Source: Cellulomonas sp.
GTDB taxonomy: Bacteria; Actinomycetota; Actinomycetes; Actinomycetales; Cellulomonadaceae
Assembly: GCF_017744555.1 (NCBI RefSeq)
Contig: NZ_JAGIBD010000027.1
Location: 1 to 41,984 of the forward strand
Direction: 5' to 3'
Length of the DNA: 41,984 nt
Shown: positions 29,781-37,280 of the stretch, piece by piece
Layout: every line of letters begins with the position of its first letter
How positions within the stretch are numbered: position 1 is the first letter of the stretch
Program-made: the position numbers and the translations under genes
Notes under the pieces: generated by a model
What the model was told of the DNA's origin: nothing
The model's input: the letters and a program-made list of their open reading frames with translations, nothing else
Databases searched by the model: none

Positions 29781-31919
29781 TCAGCTCGTCAGCACCACGA
29801 GCTGCCGAGTCGCGCGCGTCATCGCCACGTACCGGTCGACCGCCCCACGGGTCCCGTCCCCGAACCCCGCCGGGTCGACGAGCACGACGAGGTCGAACTC
29901 GAGCCCCTTGGCCGTCTGCGGCGTCAGCGAGCGGACGCGCGGGACCTCCTGGAACGTCGGGTCGCCGATGACGCACGCGACGCCGTCGGCGTCGTCGGTG
30001 AGCCAGCGCTCCAGGATCGAGGAGAGGTCGGCCGTCGACCCGTGCACCACGGGCACGCCGCTGCTGCGGATCGACGTCGGCACGTTCGCGTCCGGCAGCA
30101 CCGCACGGATCACCGGCTCGGCCTCGGCCATGACCTCCGACGGCGTCCGGTAGTTGACGCTGAGCGAGCGCACGTCGACGTCGTCGAGCCCGATCCGCGA
30201 TAGCCGGTCGTGCCAGGTGCCGTCGAACCCGTCGCGCGCCTGCGCCCGGTCGCCGACCACGGTGAGGCTGCGCGACGGGCAGCGGCTGAGCAGCATCTGC
30301 CACTCGGCGTCGGTGAGCTCCTGGGCCTCGTCGACCACGACGTGGGCGAACGGCCCGGCCAGCGCGTCGGGCGCCGGGCCGGCGTGCGCGGACTCGTCGA
30401 CGAGCGCGGCCCGCAGGTCGTCGCCGCGGAGCATCTTCATGACCTGCAGCTCGGAGTCGTCGGACTCGACGAGGTGCTCGACGACGCGGCTCATCTCCTC
30501 CCGCTCGGCGGCCAGCGCGGCCTCCCGGCGACGACGCTGCCGGGAGACGTCGGGGTCGCCGAGCCGCTGCCGGGCGGCGTCGAGCAGCGGCAGGTCGGAC
30601 ACGGTCCACGCGTGGGTGTCGTCGCGCTGCAGCGCCCGCACCTCGTCGGGCGTGAGGCCGGGCGCGCACATCCGCAGGTAGGCCGGCACGGACCAGAGGT
30701 CGGCGACGAGGTCGGTCGCGTCGATCAGCGGCCACGCCCGGTTGAACGCCGCCGCCAGGTCGCGGTTCCGCGCGAGCGACCCGCGCAGCTGGTCCTGCGG
30801 GACGTCCTCGTCGTCGTTCTTGCTCACCAGGATGTCGAGCAGCTCCTCCCACACCTGGTCGCGCGCGTCGTTGTGCGGCGTGCCGGGGTCGGGCGAGTCG
30901 AACGCGTCCGCCCAGTCCTGCGTGCTCAGCCACAGGTCGGACCACGGCGTCTCGACGAGCAGGCCCTCCGTCGGCGGCCGCTCGGAGAACCGCACGGCCG
31001 GCTCGATCGCCCGCACCAGGTCCGCCGACGCCTTGAGCCGGGCGACCTCCGGGTCGGTCTCCGGGCGGGCCGCCGCCCCCTCGGGCACGAGGTCACGCAG
31101 CGTGCAGATCTGCACGCCCTCCTCCCCCAGGCGCGGCAGGACGTCCGCGACGTACGCGAGGTACGGCTCGTGCGGGCCGACGAACAGCACGCCGCCGCGG
31201 TGCCGGCCGAGGTGCGGCTCGGAGTACAGCAGGTACGCCGACCGGTGCAGCGCGACGACCGTCTTCCCGGTGCCGGGGCCGCCGTCGACGACGACCGTGC
31301 CGCGCGACCCGCGCCGGATGATCGCGTCCTGGTCGGCCTGGATCGTGCCGAGCACGTCCTGCATCTGCGCCGACCGGCTGGCCCCGAGGCTCGCGACGAA
31401 CGCCGACTCGTCGTCGAGCGCCGCGTGCCCGACGAGCCCTTCGGGTGTGAACACCTCGTCCCAGTAGTCGCTGACCCGCCCGCCGGTCCACCGGTACCGC
31501 CGCCGGCTGACGAGGCCCATCGGGTTCGCGTGCGTCGCACCGAAGAACGGCTCCGCGACGGGCGACCGCCAGTCGACGAGCAGCCGTCGCCCCGCGCTGT
31601 CGGTCAGCCCGAGCCGTCCCACGTACACCGGCGACCCGCCGTCGGTGCCGACCATCCGGCCGAGGCACAGGTCGAGCCCGAACCGGCGCAGCGTCCGCAG
31701 GCGCGACGACAGCCGGTGCACCTCCTGGTCCCGCTCGAGCGCGGCCGTGCCGCCGCGTCCGGGTGCCCGACGAGCGGCGTCGAGCCGCTCGGTGAGCTCC
31801 GCGAGCGTCTGCTCGAGACTCTCCGCGATCGCCGCGAAGTGGCGCTCGTCGTCGCCGATCAGCGCCGGGTCGGCCTTGGGGGCGAGCCGTGCGGGCAGGT
31901 CGAACGCGTCCGTGGACAT
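29781..31919 (-). CDS. helR: HelD/HelR-type RNA polymerase recycling ATPase
   Basis: The 712-residue protein is a UvrD/Rep-like motor of the HelD family. It has an N-terminal coiled coil (about residues 25-85: HFAAIAESLEQTLAELTERL, EVHRLSSRLRTLRRFGLDL) and the conserved LLVDWRSPVAEPFF. Walker A is GGPGTGKT (213-220), Walker B is VVVDEAQELTD, and the C-terminal motor motifs are SVNYRT, KGLEFDLVVLVD and YVAMTRATRQLVVL. HelD proteins enter the RNA polymerase channels and use ATP to release stalled enzyme. Actinobacterial HelR does so with rifamycin-bound polymerase and gives tolerance. Here a rifamycin-element-like repeat lies 52 bp upstream, supporting the HelR identity. Confidence 0.88.
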   Translation of the reverse strand: MSTDAFDLPARLAPKADPALIGDDERHFAAIAESLEQTLAELTERLDAARRAPGRGGTAALERDQEVHRLSSRLRTLRRFGLDLCLGRMVGTDGGSPVYVGRLGLTDSAGRRLLVDWRSPVAEPFFGATHANPMGLVSRRRYRWTGGRVSDYWDEVFTPEGLVGHAALDDESAFVASLGASRSAQMQDVLGTIQADQDAIIRRGSRGTVVVDGGPGTGKTVVALHRSAYLLYSEPHLGRHRGGVLFVGPHEPYLAYVADVLPRLGEEGVQICTLRDLVPEGAAARPETDPEVARLKASADLVRAIEPAVRFSERPPTEGLLVETPWSDLWLSTQDWADAFDSPDPGTPHNDARDQVWEELLDILVSKNDDEDVPQDQLRGSLARNRDLAAAFNRAWPLIDATDLVADLWSVPAYLRMCAPGLTPDEVRALQRDDTHAWTVSDLPLLDAARQRLGDPDVSRQRRRREAALAAEREEMSRVVEHLVESDDSELQVMKMLRGDDLRAALVDESAHAGPAPDALAGPFAHVVVDEAQELTDAEWQMLLSRCPSRSLTVVGDRAQARDGFDGTWHDRLSRIGLDDVDVRSLSVNYRTPSEVMAEAEPVIRAVLPDANVPTSIRSSGVPVVHGSTADLSSILERWLTDDADGVACVIGDPTFQEVPRVRSLTPQTAKGLEFDLVVLVDPAGFGDGTRGAVDRYVAMTRATRQLVVLTS

Positions 31920-31970
31920 GGGCCTCGTTCCGTGGTCGGCGGGGATGAGGCAGGAAGTCTGCGCCGCGCA

Positions 31971-31993
31971 GGGGGTCTGGCGGCAAGCCCCCC
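31971..31993. promoter_or_regulatory. Rifamycin-associated-element-like inverted repeat
   Basis: A G-run (GGGGG, 31971-31975) and a C-run (31988-31993) flank the core TCTGGCGGCAAG, so the right half reads GGCAAGCCCC. This agrees with the RAE, a G/C-run palindrome with a CTTGC/GCAAG core that makes helR and other rifamycin-resistance genes drug-inducible; the left half is less exact. It sits between helR and the divergent tfoX-like gene, whose likely -10 is TATACG (32001-32006). Confidence 0.6.
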
Positions 31994-32045
31994 TGTGCGC
32001 TATACGTTGAGAACGGAGGCACGTTCCCGTCCTGCGAGGGAGTCG

Positions 32046-32375
32046 ATGATCAGCGCGACCGACGCCCAGAAGGACCGGTTCCGCGCGCTCGTCCCCGACG
32101 GGCCCGGCGTGCGGGTCAAGCCGATGTTCGGCCACCTCGGTGCCTACGTGAACGGCAACATGTTCGCCGGCCTGTACGGCGACGACGTGGGGGTGAAGCT
32201 CGACGACGAGGCGCGCGCCGAGCTGTCCGCTCTCGAGGGCACGACCCCGTTCAGCCCGGGCGGCCGGCCCTTGCGCAGCTACCTCGCGCTGCCGCCGACG
32301 ATGCCGCCCGACGAGGCCGCAGGGTGGCTCGCCCGCGCGCGCGACCACGTCGCGACGTTCCCCCCGAAGGGCTGA
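32046..32375 (+). CDS. TfoX/Sxy N-terminal domain protein
   Basis: The 109-residue protein consists of only the TfoX N-terminal domain: RFRALVPDGPGVRVKPMFGH, LGAYVNGNMFAGLYGDDVGV, TTPFSPGGRPLRSYLALPPT. The phrase MFG and the VNGNMFAG turn are characteristic. In gamma-proteobacteria the full-length protein activates competence with CRP. Stand-alone N-terminal domains in actinobacteria have no known role, so competence should not be assumed. GAGGGAG lies 5 nt before the ATG. It is divergent from helR and convergent with fliA, with only 3 bp between the stops. Confidence 0.9.
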   Translation: MISATDAQKDRFRALVPDGPGVRVKPMFGHLGAYVNGNMFAGLYGDDVGVKLDDEARAELSALEGTTPFSPGGRPLRSYLALPPTMPPDEAAGWLARARDHVATFPPKG

Positions 32376-32378
32376 GGG

Positions 32379-33326
32379 TCAGCCCCGCTCGGCCTCGACC
32401 AGCCGGGTGCGCAGCCGCAGCATCGCGCCCGTGTGCATCTGCGAGATCCGCGACTCGGTGACGCCGAGCACGCGACCGATCTCCGCGAGCGTCATGCCCT
32501 CGTAGTAGTAGAGGACGACGACGATCCGCTCCCGCTCGCCCAGCTGCTCGATCGCGCGGGCCAGCAGGTGCTTGGTCTCCGCCGCGTCGATCGCGCCCGC
32601 GGGGTCGGTGCAGCGCTCGTCGCGCAGCGTGTCCTTGAACGGGATGCCGCGCGCGCCGGTCAGCTCGTCGAGCGCCGCGACGTTCACGGTCGCGAGCTTG
32701 GCGTACACCGCGCGCAGCTCACGGACCGACATGTGCAGGTGGGCGGCGGTCTCCTCGTCGGTCGGCGCCCGGTGCAGCCGGGCCTCGAGCTCGGCGTGCG
32801 CCTTGTCGACCGCACGCGCCTTCGTCCGGACGGAACGGGGCACCCAGTCGCCCGCGCGGAGCTCGTCCATGATCGCGCCGCGGATGCGGGTCACCGCGTA
32901 CGACTCGAACCTCACCTCGCGGTCGGTGTCGTACTTCTCGATCGCGTCGATGAGGCCGAACATCCCGTACGAGACGAGGTCGGCGTGCTCGACGGCGCGC
33001 GGCAGGCGCATGCCGACCCGCGCGGCCACCCGGGCGACGACGGGCGCGTAGTGCAGGATCAGCCGGTCGCGGGACGGCCTGGACCGGGTGAGCGCGTACT
33101 CGGCCCACAGCGGAGCGGACTCGGGGTCGGGGTCGGCGACCTCGTCGCGATCCTCGGGCGTGTCCTCGACGAGCCGCAGGATCGGGACGTCGGACGGCGC
33201 CTCACCGGCCGGGTGCGCGGACGGCGCCGCGTGCTCACCGTCGGCGAAAGGGTGCGGGATCACCCCCTCGGGCGCCGTGCCCGCGGGCAGGCCGCGCAAC
33301 CAGTGCAGCGCACTGGGGTAGGTCAT
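32379..33326 (-). CDS. fliA: Flagellar/sporulation-type sigma factor FliA (sigma-28 / WhiG group)
   Basis: The 315-residue sigma factor has region 2 (LILHYAPVVARVAARVGMRL, DLVSYGMFGLIDAIEKYD, FESYAVTRIRGAIMDELRAG followed by DWVPRSVR), region 3 (AELEARLHRAPTDEETAAHL) and region 4 (RIVVVLYYYEGMTLAEIGRV, LGVTESRISQMHTGAML). The RIRGAIMDELR-DWVPRSVR string is diagnostic of the FliA/WhiG group. A 75-residue acidic N-terminal extension is longer than usual. In a Cellulomonas-like, non-sporulating host it should drive flagellar genes. GGAG lies 7 nt before the ATG. The PilZ gene at 16349 has a matching promoter. Confidence 0.93.
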   Translation of the reverse strand: MTYPSALHWLRGLPAGTAPEGVIPHPFADGEHAAPSAHPAGEAPSDVPILRLVEDTPEDRDEVADPDPESAPLWAEYALTRSRPSRDRLILHYAPVVARVAARVGMRLPRAVEHADLVSYGMFGLIDAIEKYDTDREVRFESYAVTRIRGAIMDELRAGDWVPRSVRTKARAVDKAHAELEARLHRAPTDEETAAHLHMSVRELRAVYAKLATVNVAALDELTGARGIPFKDTLRDERCTDPAGAIDAAETKHLLARAIEQLGERERIVVVLYYYEGMTLAEIGRVLGVTESRISQMHTGAMLRLRTRLVEAERG

Positions 33327-33475
33327 CGTCGACTCCGATCGGGGTGCGATCTCGTGGCGTGGGTAGCTGAGGGTGTGCGGGCACGACGGGCGTGCTCGAG
33401 GGGCCGCCGTGCTGGAGGGCCGGCGGCGCTGCGTACGGGGTCCGATGGTCGCCGGCGGGGGCCGGACGAAAGAGG

Positions 33476-33502
33476 ACTTATGTCAGAAAAATACGTGGAT
33501 AC
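33476..33502. promoter_or_regulatory. AT-rich patch upstream of fliA
   Basis: Within the 224-bp gap between fliA and the Cys-rich regulator, positions 33476-33502 (ACTTATGTCAGAAAAATACG in part) are only about one-third G+C, while the flanks are about three-quarters. On the minus strand it lies about 150 bp before the fliA start. I take it as a candidate promoter or binding site; no clear -35/-10 pair can be fixed. Confidence 0.35.
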
Positions 33503-33550
33503 GCCGATGCGTTCGCGGGTCCAACGTCCCGGAACCTGGCGGGCCGGTCG

Positions 33551-34246
33551 CTACGACCGGGCGGCGAGGACCACGCAGCACCGGTCGGCCCGCGGCTCGA
33601 GCCGGGCGTCGACCTTCTCCGGCGCCACCTCGTCGGCCACCGCCGCGACCAGGCAGAGGTTCGCGTGGCAGATGAGGTCCGTCTGCGCCTGTGCGAGGGC
33701 GTGGAACGGACAGTTGTGCAGGTGCACCTCGTCGCGCTCGCGCCGCGGCTCGTAGCCGTGACCGGCGAGCACGGCGGCCGTCGCGTCGAGGGGGTCGGCG
33801 CCGTCGGGGTCCGCGGCCCGCCCGACCGCGCGCCCGTACGCGGCGAACGACCGGTCGACGGCGTCGAGCACGGGCCCGCCGGTGCGCACGGACTCGGCGA
33901 CGGCGTCGCTCAGCAGCCGGCCGGCGAGCTCGTACTCGCGCTCGGGCAGCGACACCGAGAGCTCGCGCGGCGCTCGCCGGTACAGCGTGGCGGGCCGACC
34001 GGCGCCGGGTCCGGTGCGGCCGGTGAGCCGGGCGTGGCTCGTCGCGAGCAGCCCGTCCGTCGCGAGCCTCTCGAGGTGGAACCGGGCGCGGTGGGGTGGC
34101 ACGCCGACGGCCTCGGCGGCCTGGTCGCGGCTGACCGGCTCGGGCTGCGCGACCACGAACCGGTACAGCGCCAGGCGCACGGGGTCGGCGAGCGCGCCGA
34201 TCGCCTCGGCGTCGGCCGCGAACGTCCCCGTGGTCACGTGCTCCAT
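33551..34246 (-). CDS. Helix-turn-helix regulator with C-terminal cysteine cluster (SufR-like)
   Basis: The 231-residue protein has an ArsR/DeoR-type winged helix at the N-terminus (IGALADPVRLALYRFVVAQP, VSRDQAAEAVGVPPHRARFH, LERLATDGLLATSH and a basic wing). Its C-terminal domain carries cysteines in HNCPFHALAQAQ, DLICHANLCLVAA and DRCCVVL. The pattern resembles the SufR group, which binds an Fe-S cluster, so redox, iron or nitric-oxide sensing is a reasonable inference. TAGTGT 7 nt before ATG 34246 suggests a leaderless mRNA, although AAGGAG also adjoins it. It is divergent from folE with overlapping promoters. Confidence 0.85.
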   Translation of the reverse strand: MEHVTTGTFAADAEAIGALADPVRLALYRFVVAQPEPVSRDQAAEAVGVPPHRARFHLERLATDGLLATSHARLTGRTGPGAGRPATLYRRAPRELSVSLPEREYELAGRLLSDAVAESVRTGGPVLDAVDRSFAAYGRAVGRAADPDGADPLDATAAVLAGHGYEPRRERDEVHLHNCPFHALAQAQTDLICHANLCLVAAVADEVAPEKVDARLEPRADRCCVVLAARS

Positions 34247-34292
34247 CTCCTTGACACTACCGGCGCGGGTTTCTAACGTAAACAAGTATGTT
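34247..34292. promoter_or_regulatory. Overlapping divergent promoters with inverted repeat, regulator/folE
   Basis: Toward folE: TTGACA (34251-34256), 17 bp, TAACGT (34274-34279). Toward the regulator on the minus strand: TTTACG, 17 bp, TAGTGT, then 7 nt to the ATG. AACGTAA-acaa-GTATGTT (34275-34292) is an imperfect inverted repeat covering the -10/start of one promoter and the -35 of the other. It is the likely operator of the Cys-rich regulator. Confidence 0.65.
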
Positions 34293-34313
34293 CGATAGAG
34301 ACGAGGCCGGCCG

Positions 34314-34919
34314 GTGACCCTGACGACTCACGACGACGCCGACCTCGGCACCGCGCTCGACGGCCGCTCCGGTGCCCGGCTCGACGCCGCTACCGACGCC
34401 GCCCGCGCGTTCCTCGAGGCCCTCGGCATCGCGTGCGACAGCCCGGGCACCGAGCGCAGCCCCCGCCGGATGGCCGAGGCGTACGCGGCGATGCTCACGC
34501 CACGCCCGTTCGAGATGACGACGTTCCCCAACGACGAGGGGTACGACGAGCTCGTCGTGGTCCGCTCGATCCCGGTCCAGTCGCTCTGCGAGCACCACCT
34601 GCTGCCGTTCGTCGGCGTCGCGCACGTGGGCTACCTGCCCGGCGGGCGGATCCTCGGGTTGTCGAAGTTCGCGCGCGTCGTCGAGATGTTCGCGCGCCGC
34701 CCCCAGGTGCAGGAGCGGCTCACCCGTCAGGTCGCCGACTGGATCGACATGGAGCTCGAGCCCCGCGGCGTCGGGGTCGTCGTCGAGGCCGAGCACATGT
34801 GCATGAGCCTGCGCGGCGTGCGCGCCGGCGGCGCCGTCACCACCACGTCGGCCCTGTCCGGGCTCGTGCGGGACTCCCCCGCCACGCGCGCCGAGTTCCT
34901 CGCCGCCGTCCGCCCATAG
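34314..34919 (+). CDS. folE: GTP cyclohydrolase I
   Basis: The 201-residue enzyme shows the FolE core: [69 protein letters not shown] and [13 protein letters not shown]. The zinc ligands Cys92, His95 and Cys163 are present. It converts GTP to dihydroneopterin triphosphate, the first step of folate and tetrahydropterin synthesis, as a decamer in the cytosol. The usual folate genes (folP, folB, folK) are absent here, so it may be a second, regulated copy. The gene starts 67 bp from a divergent Cys-rich regulator and has a TTGACA/TAACGT promoter. GAGG precedes the GTG. Confidence 0.95.
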   Translation: MTLTTHDDADLGTALDGRSGARLDAATDAARAFLEALGIACDSPGTERSPRRMAEAYAAMLTPRPFEMTTFPNDEGYDELVVVRSIPVQSLCEHHLLPFVGVAHVGYLPGGRILGLSKFARVVEMFARRPQVQERLTRQVADWIDMELEPRGVGVVVEAEHMCMSLRGVRAGGAVTTTSALSGLVRDSPATRAEFLAAVRP

Positions 34920-34953
34920 GTCGCCACGTCCGCACCGCCCGCAGGAGGTCGCC

Positions 34954-36159
34954 ATGTCAGGAACCGTCGTCGTCGGGGCCGGACTCGCCGCCGCGCACGT
35001 CGTCGCGACGCTGCGCGAGGAGGGCGACGACCGACCGATCACCCTCGTCGGCGAGGAACCGGACCGCCCGTACGAGCGACCGCCGCTGTCCAAGGGCTAC
35101 CTCCAGGGCACCAGCCCGCGCGACGAGGTCTTCGTGCACGAGCCCGGTTGGTATGCCGAGCATGACGTGACGACCCGGTTCGGCACCACCGCGCGCCAGC
35201 TCGACCGGGGTGCCCGGACGGTCGCGCTGTCCGACGGCAGCACGCTCGGCTACGACCACCTCGTGCTGGCCACCGGGTCCCGTCCGCGCACGCTCGACGT
35301 CCCCGGCGCCGACCTCGACGGCATCCGCACGCTGCGCCGGCTCACCGACAGCGACGCGCTGCGCGACGTGCTCGCGACGCCGCAACGGCTCGTCGTGGTC
35401 GGCGGCGGGTGGATCGGTCTCGAGGTCGCGGCCGCCGCCCGGCAGGCCGGCCTCGACGTCACCGTGCTCGAGTACGCCGCGCAGCCGCTCCTGCGGGTCA
35501 TGGGCCCCGAGATGGCAGCGATGTTCGCCGCGCTGCACCGCGAGCACGGCGTCGACCTCCGGACCGGCGTCGGGGTCGAGGGCTACGAGGGGTCGGGCGG
35601 CCGTGTGACCGGCGTGCGGGCCGGCGGCGAGCTCGTCCCCGCCGACGTCGTGCTGGTGGGTGTCGGCGCGGCACCGAACGTCGCGCTCGCGTCCGCCGCG
35701 GGTCTCGCCGCCGACGGGGACGGCGTGGCCGTGGACGAGCACCTGCGCACCGCCGACCCTGCCGTGCTGGCCGCGGGCGACGTCGCGAACGCCCACAACA
35801 CCGTGCTCGGGCACAGCCTGCGCGTCGAGCACTGGGACAACGCGATCCGGCAGGGCGGGCTCGCGGCCCGCTCGATCCTCGGCCGACCTGACGTGCACGA
35901 CTGGCAGCCGTACTTCTTCACCGACCAGTACGACCTGGGCATGGAGTACGTCGGCCACGCCGACTCCGCCGACCGGGTCGTGGTGCGCGGCGACGTCGCG
36001 GCACGTGAGCTGGTCGCGTTCTGGCTGCGTGACGGGCGCGTGCGGGCGGCGATGAACGTCAACGTCTGGGACGTCAACGACCAGCTCCGGGCCCTCGTCG
36101 GGCGCGAGATCGACCCCGCCCGCCTGGCCGACGAGGACGTGGCGCTCGACGACCTGTGA
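34954..36159 (+). CDS. FAD/NAD(P)-dependent ferredoxin-type reductase
   Basis: The 401-residue flavoprotein has two Rossmann motifs: TVVVGAGLAAAHVVATLRE at residue 4 for FAD and RLVVVGGGWIGLEVAAAARQ near 150 for NAD(P)H. It also has YERPPLSKGYLQG, LATGSRPR, ADVVLVGVGAAPN and AVLAAGDVANAHN. The C-terminal reductase domain (VEHWDNAIRQGGLAARSILG, YFFTDQYDLGMEYVGHA) is typical of reductases that serve [2Fe-2S] ferredoxins of P450 and dioxygenase systems (ThcD/CamA-like). The redox partner is not in this window. AGGAGG precedes the ATG, 34 bp after folE, so the two genes may form an operon. Confidence 0.94.
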   Translation: MSGTVVVGAGLAAAHVVATLREEGDDRPITLVGEEPDRPYERPPLSKGYLQGTSPRDEVFVHEPGWYAEHDVTTRFGTTARQLDRGARTVALSDGSTLGYDHLVLATGSRPRTLDVPGADLDGIRTLRRLTDSDALRDVLATPQRLVVVGGGWIGLEVAAAARQAGLDVTVLEYAAQPLLRVMGPEMAAMFAALHREHGVDLRTGVGVEGYEGSGGRVTGVRAGGELVPADVVLVGVGAAPNVALASAAGLAADGDGVAVDEHLRTADPAVLAAGDVANAHNTVLGHSLRVEHWDNAIRQGGLAARSILGRPDVHDWQPYFFTDQYDLGMEYVGHADSADRVVVRGDVAARELVAFWLRDGRVRAAMNVNVWDVNDQLRALVGREIDPARLADEDVALDDL

Positions 36160-36283
36160 GCACCGACGGGACGCCCGCCTGGCGTCTGCATCGCCCCGGT
36201 ACGGACCTGGTCGGCGAGTCGGACCGACCCGGCGATCTGGACAGGTGTTCCGTTCGAGATAACGATCCGATAACGTCGCCCGC

Positions 36284-37135
36284 ATGCCTTCGCCGACGGA
36301 CCCCCGACGTCGTGACCTGCGGCGGCGGGACGCGCGGCGGCGACGAGCGAAGGTCCGCCCCCGTCGGGTGGTCATCGGGACCGTGGTCCTGTCCGGCGTG
36401 CTGGTCACCGGTGCGGCGCTCAACCCGTTCGCGAGCGCACAGTCGCCGAGCGCACGGTTCGAGGCGTCGAACGTCGGCGCGGCCCTCGTCGAGCGGGCGG
36501 CGGACGCGGTCAGCCGCGGGCTCTCCCGAGGCGACGCGAGCGCCCCGGCCGCGAGCACGTCGCCGACCGTCACGACGGTCGCCGAGGTCACCCCGACGCC
36601 CGTCCCGACCACCGCAGCTCCCGCCGACGGCGGCGGCGCGCCCGGGGGCGGTAGCGGTGGCACCGGCACCGGCACCGGCTCCGGCTCCGGGTCCGGGTCC
36701 GGGTCGACCCAGGCCCCTGCGGCACCGGCGAGCCCCGCACCGGCACCGGCTGCGCCGCCCGTCGAGGTCCCGGCGACCGTGGCGCTCGCCAACGAGATCG
36801 TCGTCCTCACGAACGCCGAGCGCCGCAAGGCCGGCCTCGGCGAGCTCGCGGTGAACGACTGCGCGACGTCGATGGCGGTCGCACGGACCGATCGGCTCGT
36901 CGCCGAGGGCCGGTTCGAGCACGACCCGCTGGGCGAGATCGTCGACGCGTGCGGCATCGGCACGCTCGGCGAGAACCTCGCGCTCGGCTACCCGACCGCC
37001 GCGGCGGTCGTCGCCGGGTGGATGGGGTCCGAGGGCCACCGCGCGAACATCCTGCGGCCCGGGTACACGCAGATCGGCGTCGGGTGCACGTCCGGCCCGA
37101 AGGGCATGCTCTGCGGGCAGGTCTTCCTCGGCTGA
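36284..37135 (+). CDS. Secreted CAP-domain (SCP/YkwD-like) protein
   Basis: The 283-residue protein has a very basic N-terminus (RRRDLRRRDARRRRAKVRPR) and one hydrophobic segment (about 29-50, VVIGTVVLSGVLVTGAAL) that may be an uncleaved anchor. A long Ala/Thr/Pro and Gly/Ser linker (about 85-170) follows, then a C-terminal CAP domain (NEIVVLTNAERRKAGLGELA, RFEHDPLGEIVDACGIG, LGENLALGY, GWMGSEGHRANILRPGYTQI). The conserved His/Glu pairs are present, with four cysteines. The function of bacterial CAP proteins is mostly unknown; they act outside the cell. TAACGT stands 7 nt before the ATG, indicating a leaderless mRNA. Confidence 0.9.
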   Translation: MPSPTDPRRRDLRRRDARRRRAKVRPRRVVIGTVVLSGVLVTGAALNPFASAQSPSARFEASNVGAALVERAADAVSRGLSRGDASAPAASTSPTVTTVAEVTPTPVPTTAAPADGGGAPGGGSGGTGTGTGSGSGSGSGSTQAPAAPASPAPAPAAPPVEVPATVALANEIVVLTNAERRKAGLGELAVNDCATSMAVARTDRLVAEGRFEHDPLGEIVDACGIGTLGENLALGYPTAAAVVAGWMGSEGHRANILRPGYTQIGVGCTSGPKGMLCGQVFLG

Positions 37136-37280
37136 GCCGCCGCTCGTCCGTCTCCGCTGCGCGGCGGAGGGGATCTCTCAGTGGCCCCGGTGCGGGTGTG
37201 AGTTTGCGTGGGTCCAACGGCCCGGATGGGGCGTCCGGCGTGCGCAGATGCTGGCAGCACATCCCCATGGAAGGTCCACC

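Noticed and set aside
32046..32375. Competence role for the TfoX-domain gene
   Set aside because: The protein has only the N-terminal TfoX domain and no com genes are nearby; in actinobacteria this domain does not imply competence.
33480..33755. Short plus-strand ORF starting MSEKYVDTPMRSR with an AGAGGA before the ATG
   Set aside because: Most of it is antisense to the Cys-rich regulator and turns into Arg/Ser-rich shadow sequence after about 20 residues. The ATG lies in the AT-rich patch, which is better read as regulatory DNA.
36262..36283. FliA-type promoter before the CAP-domain gene (CCGATAACG)
   Set aside because: No CTCA at the right distance. TAACGT 7 nt from the ATG fits a housekeeping leaderless promoter better.
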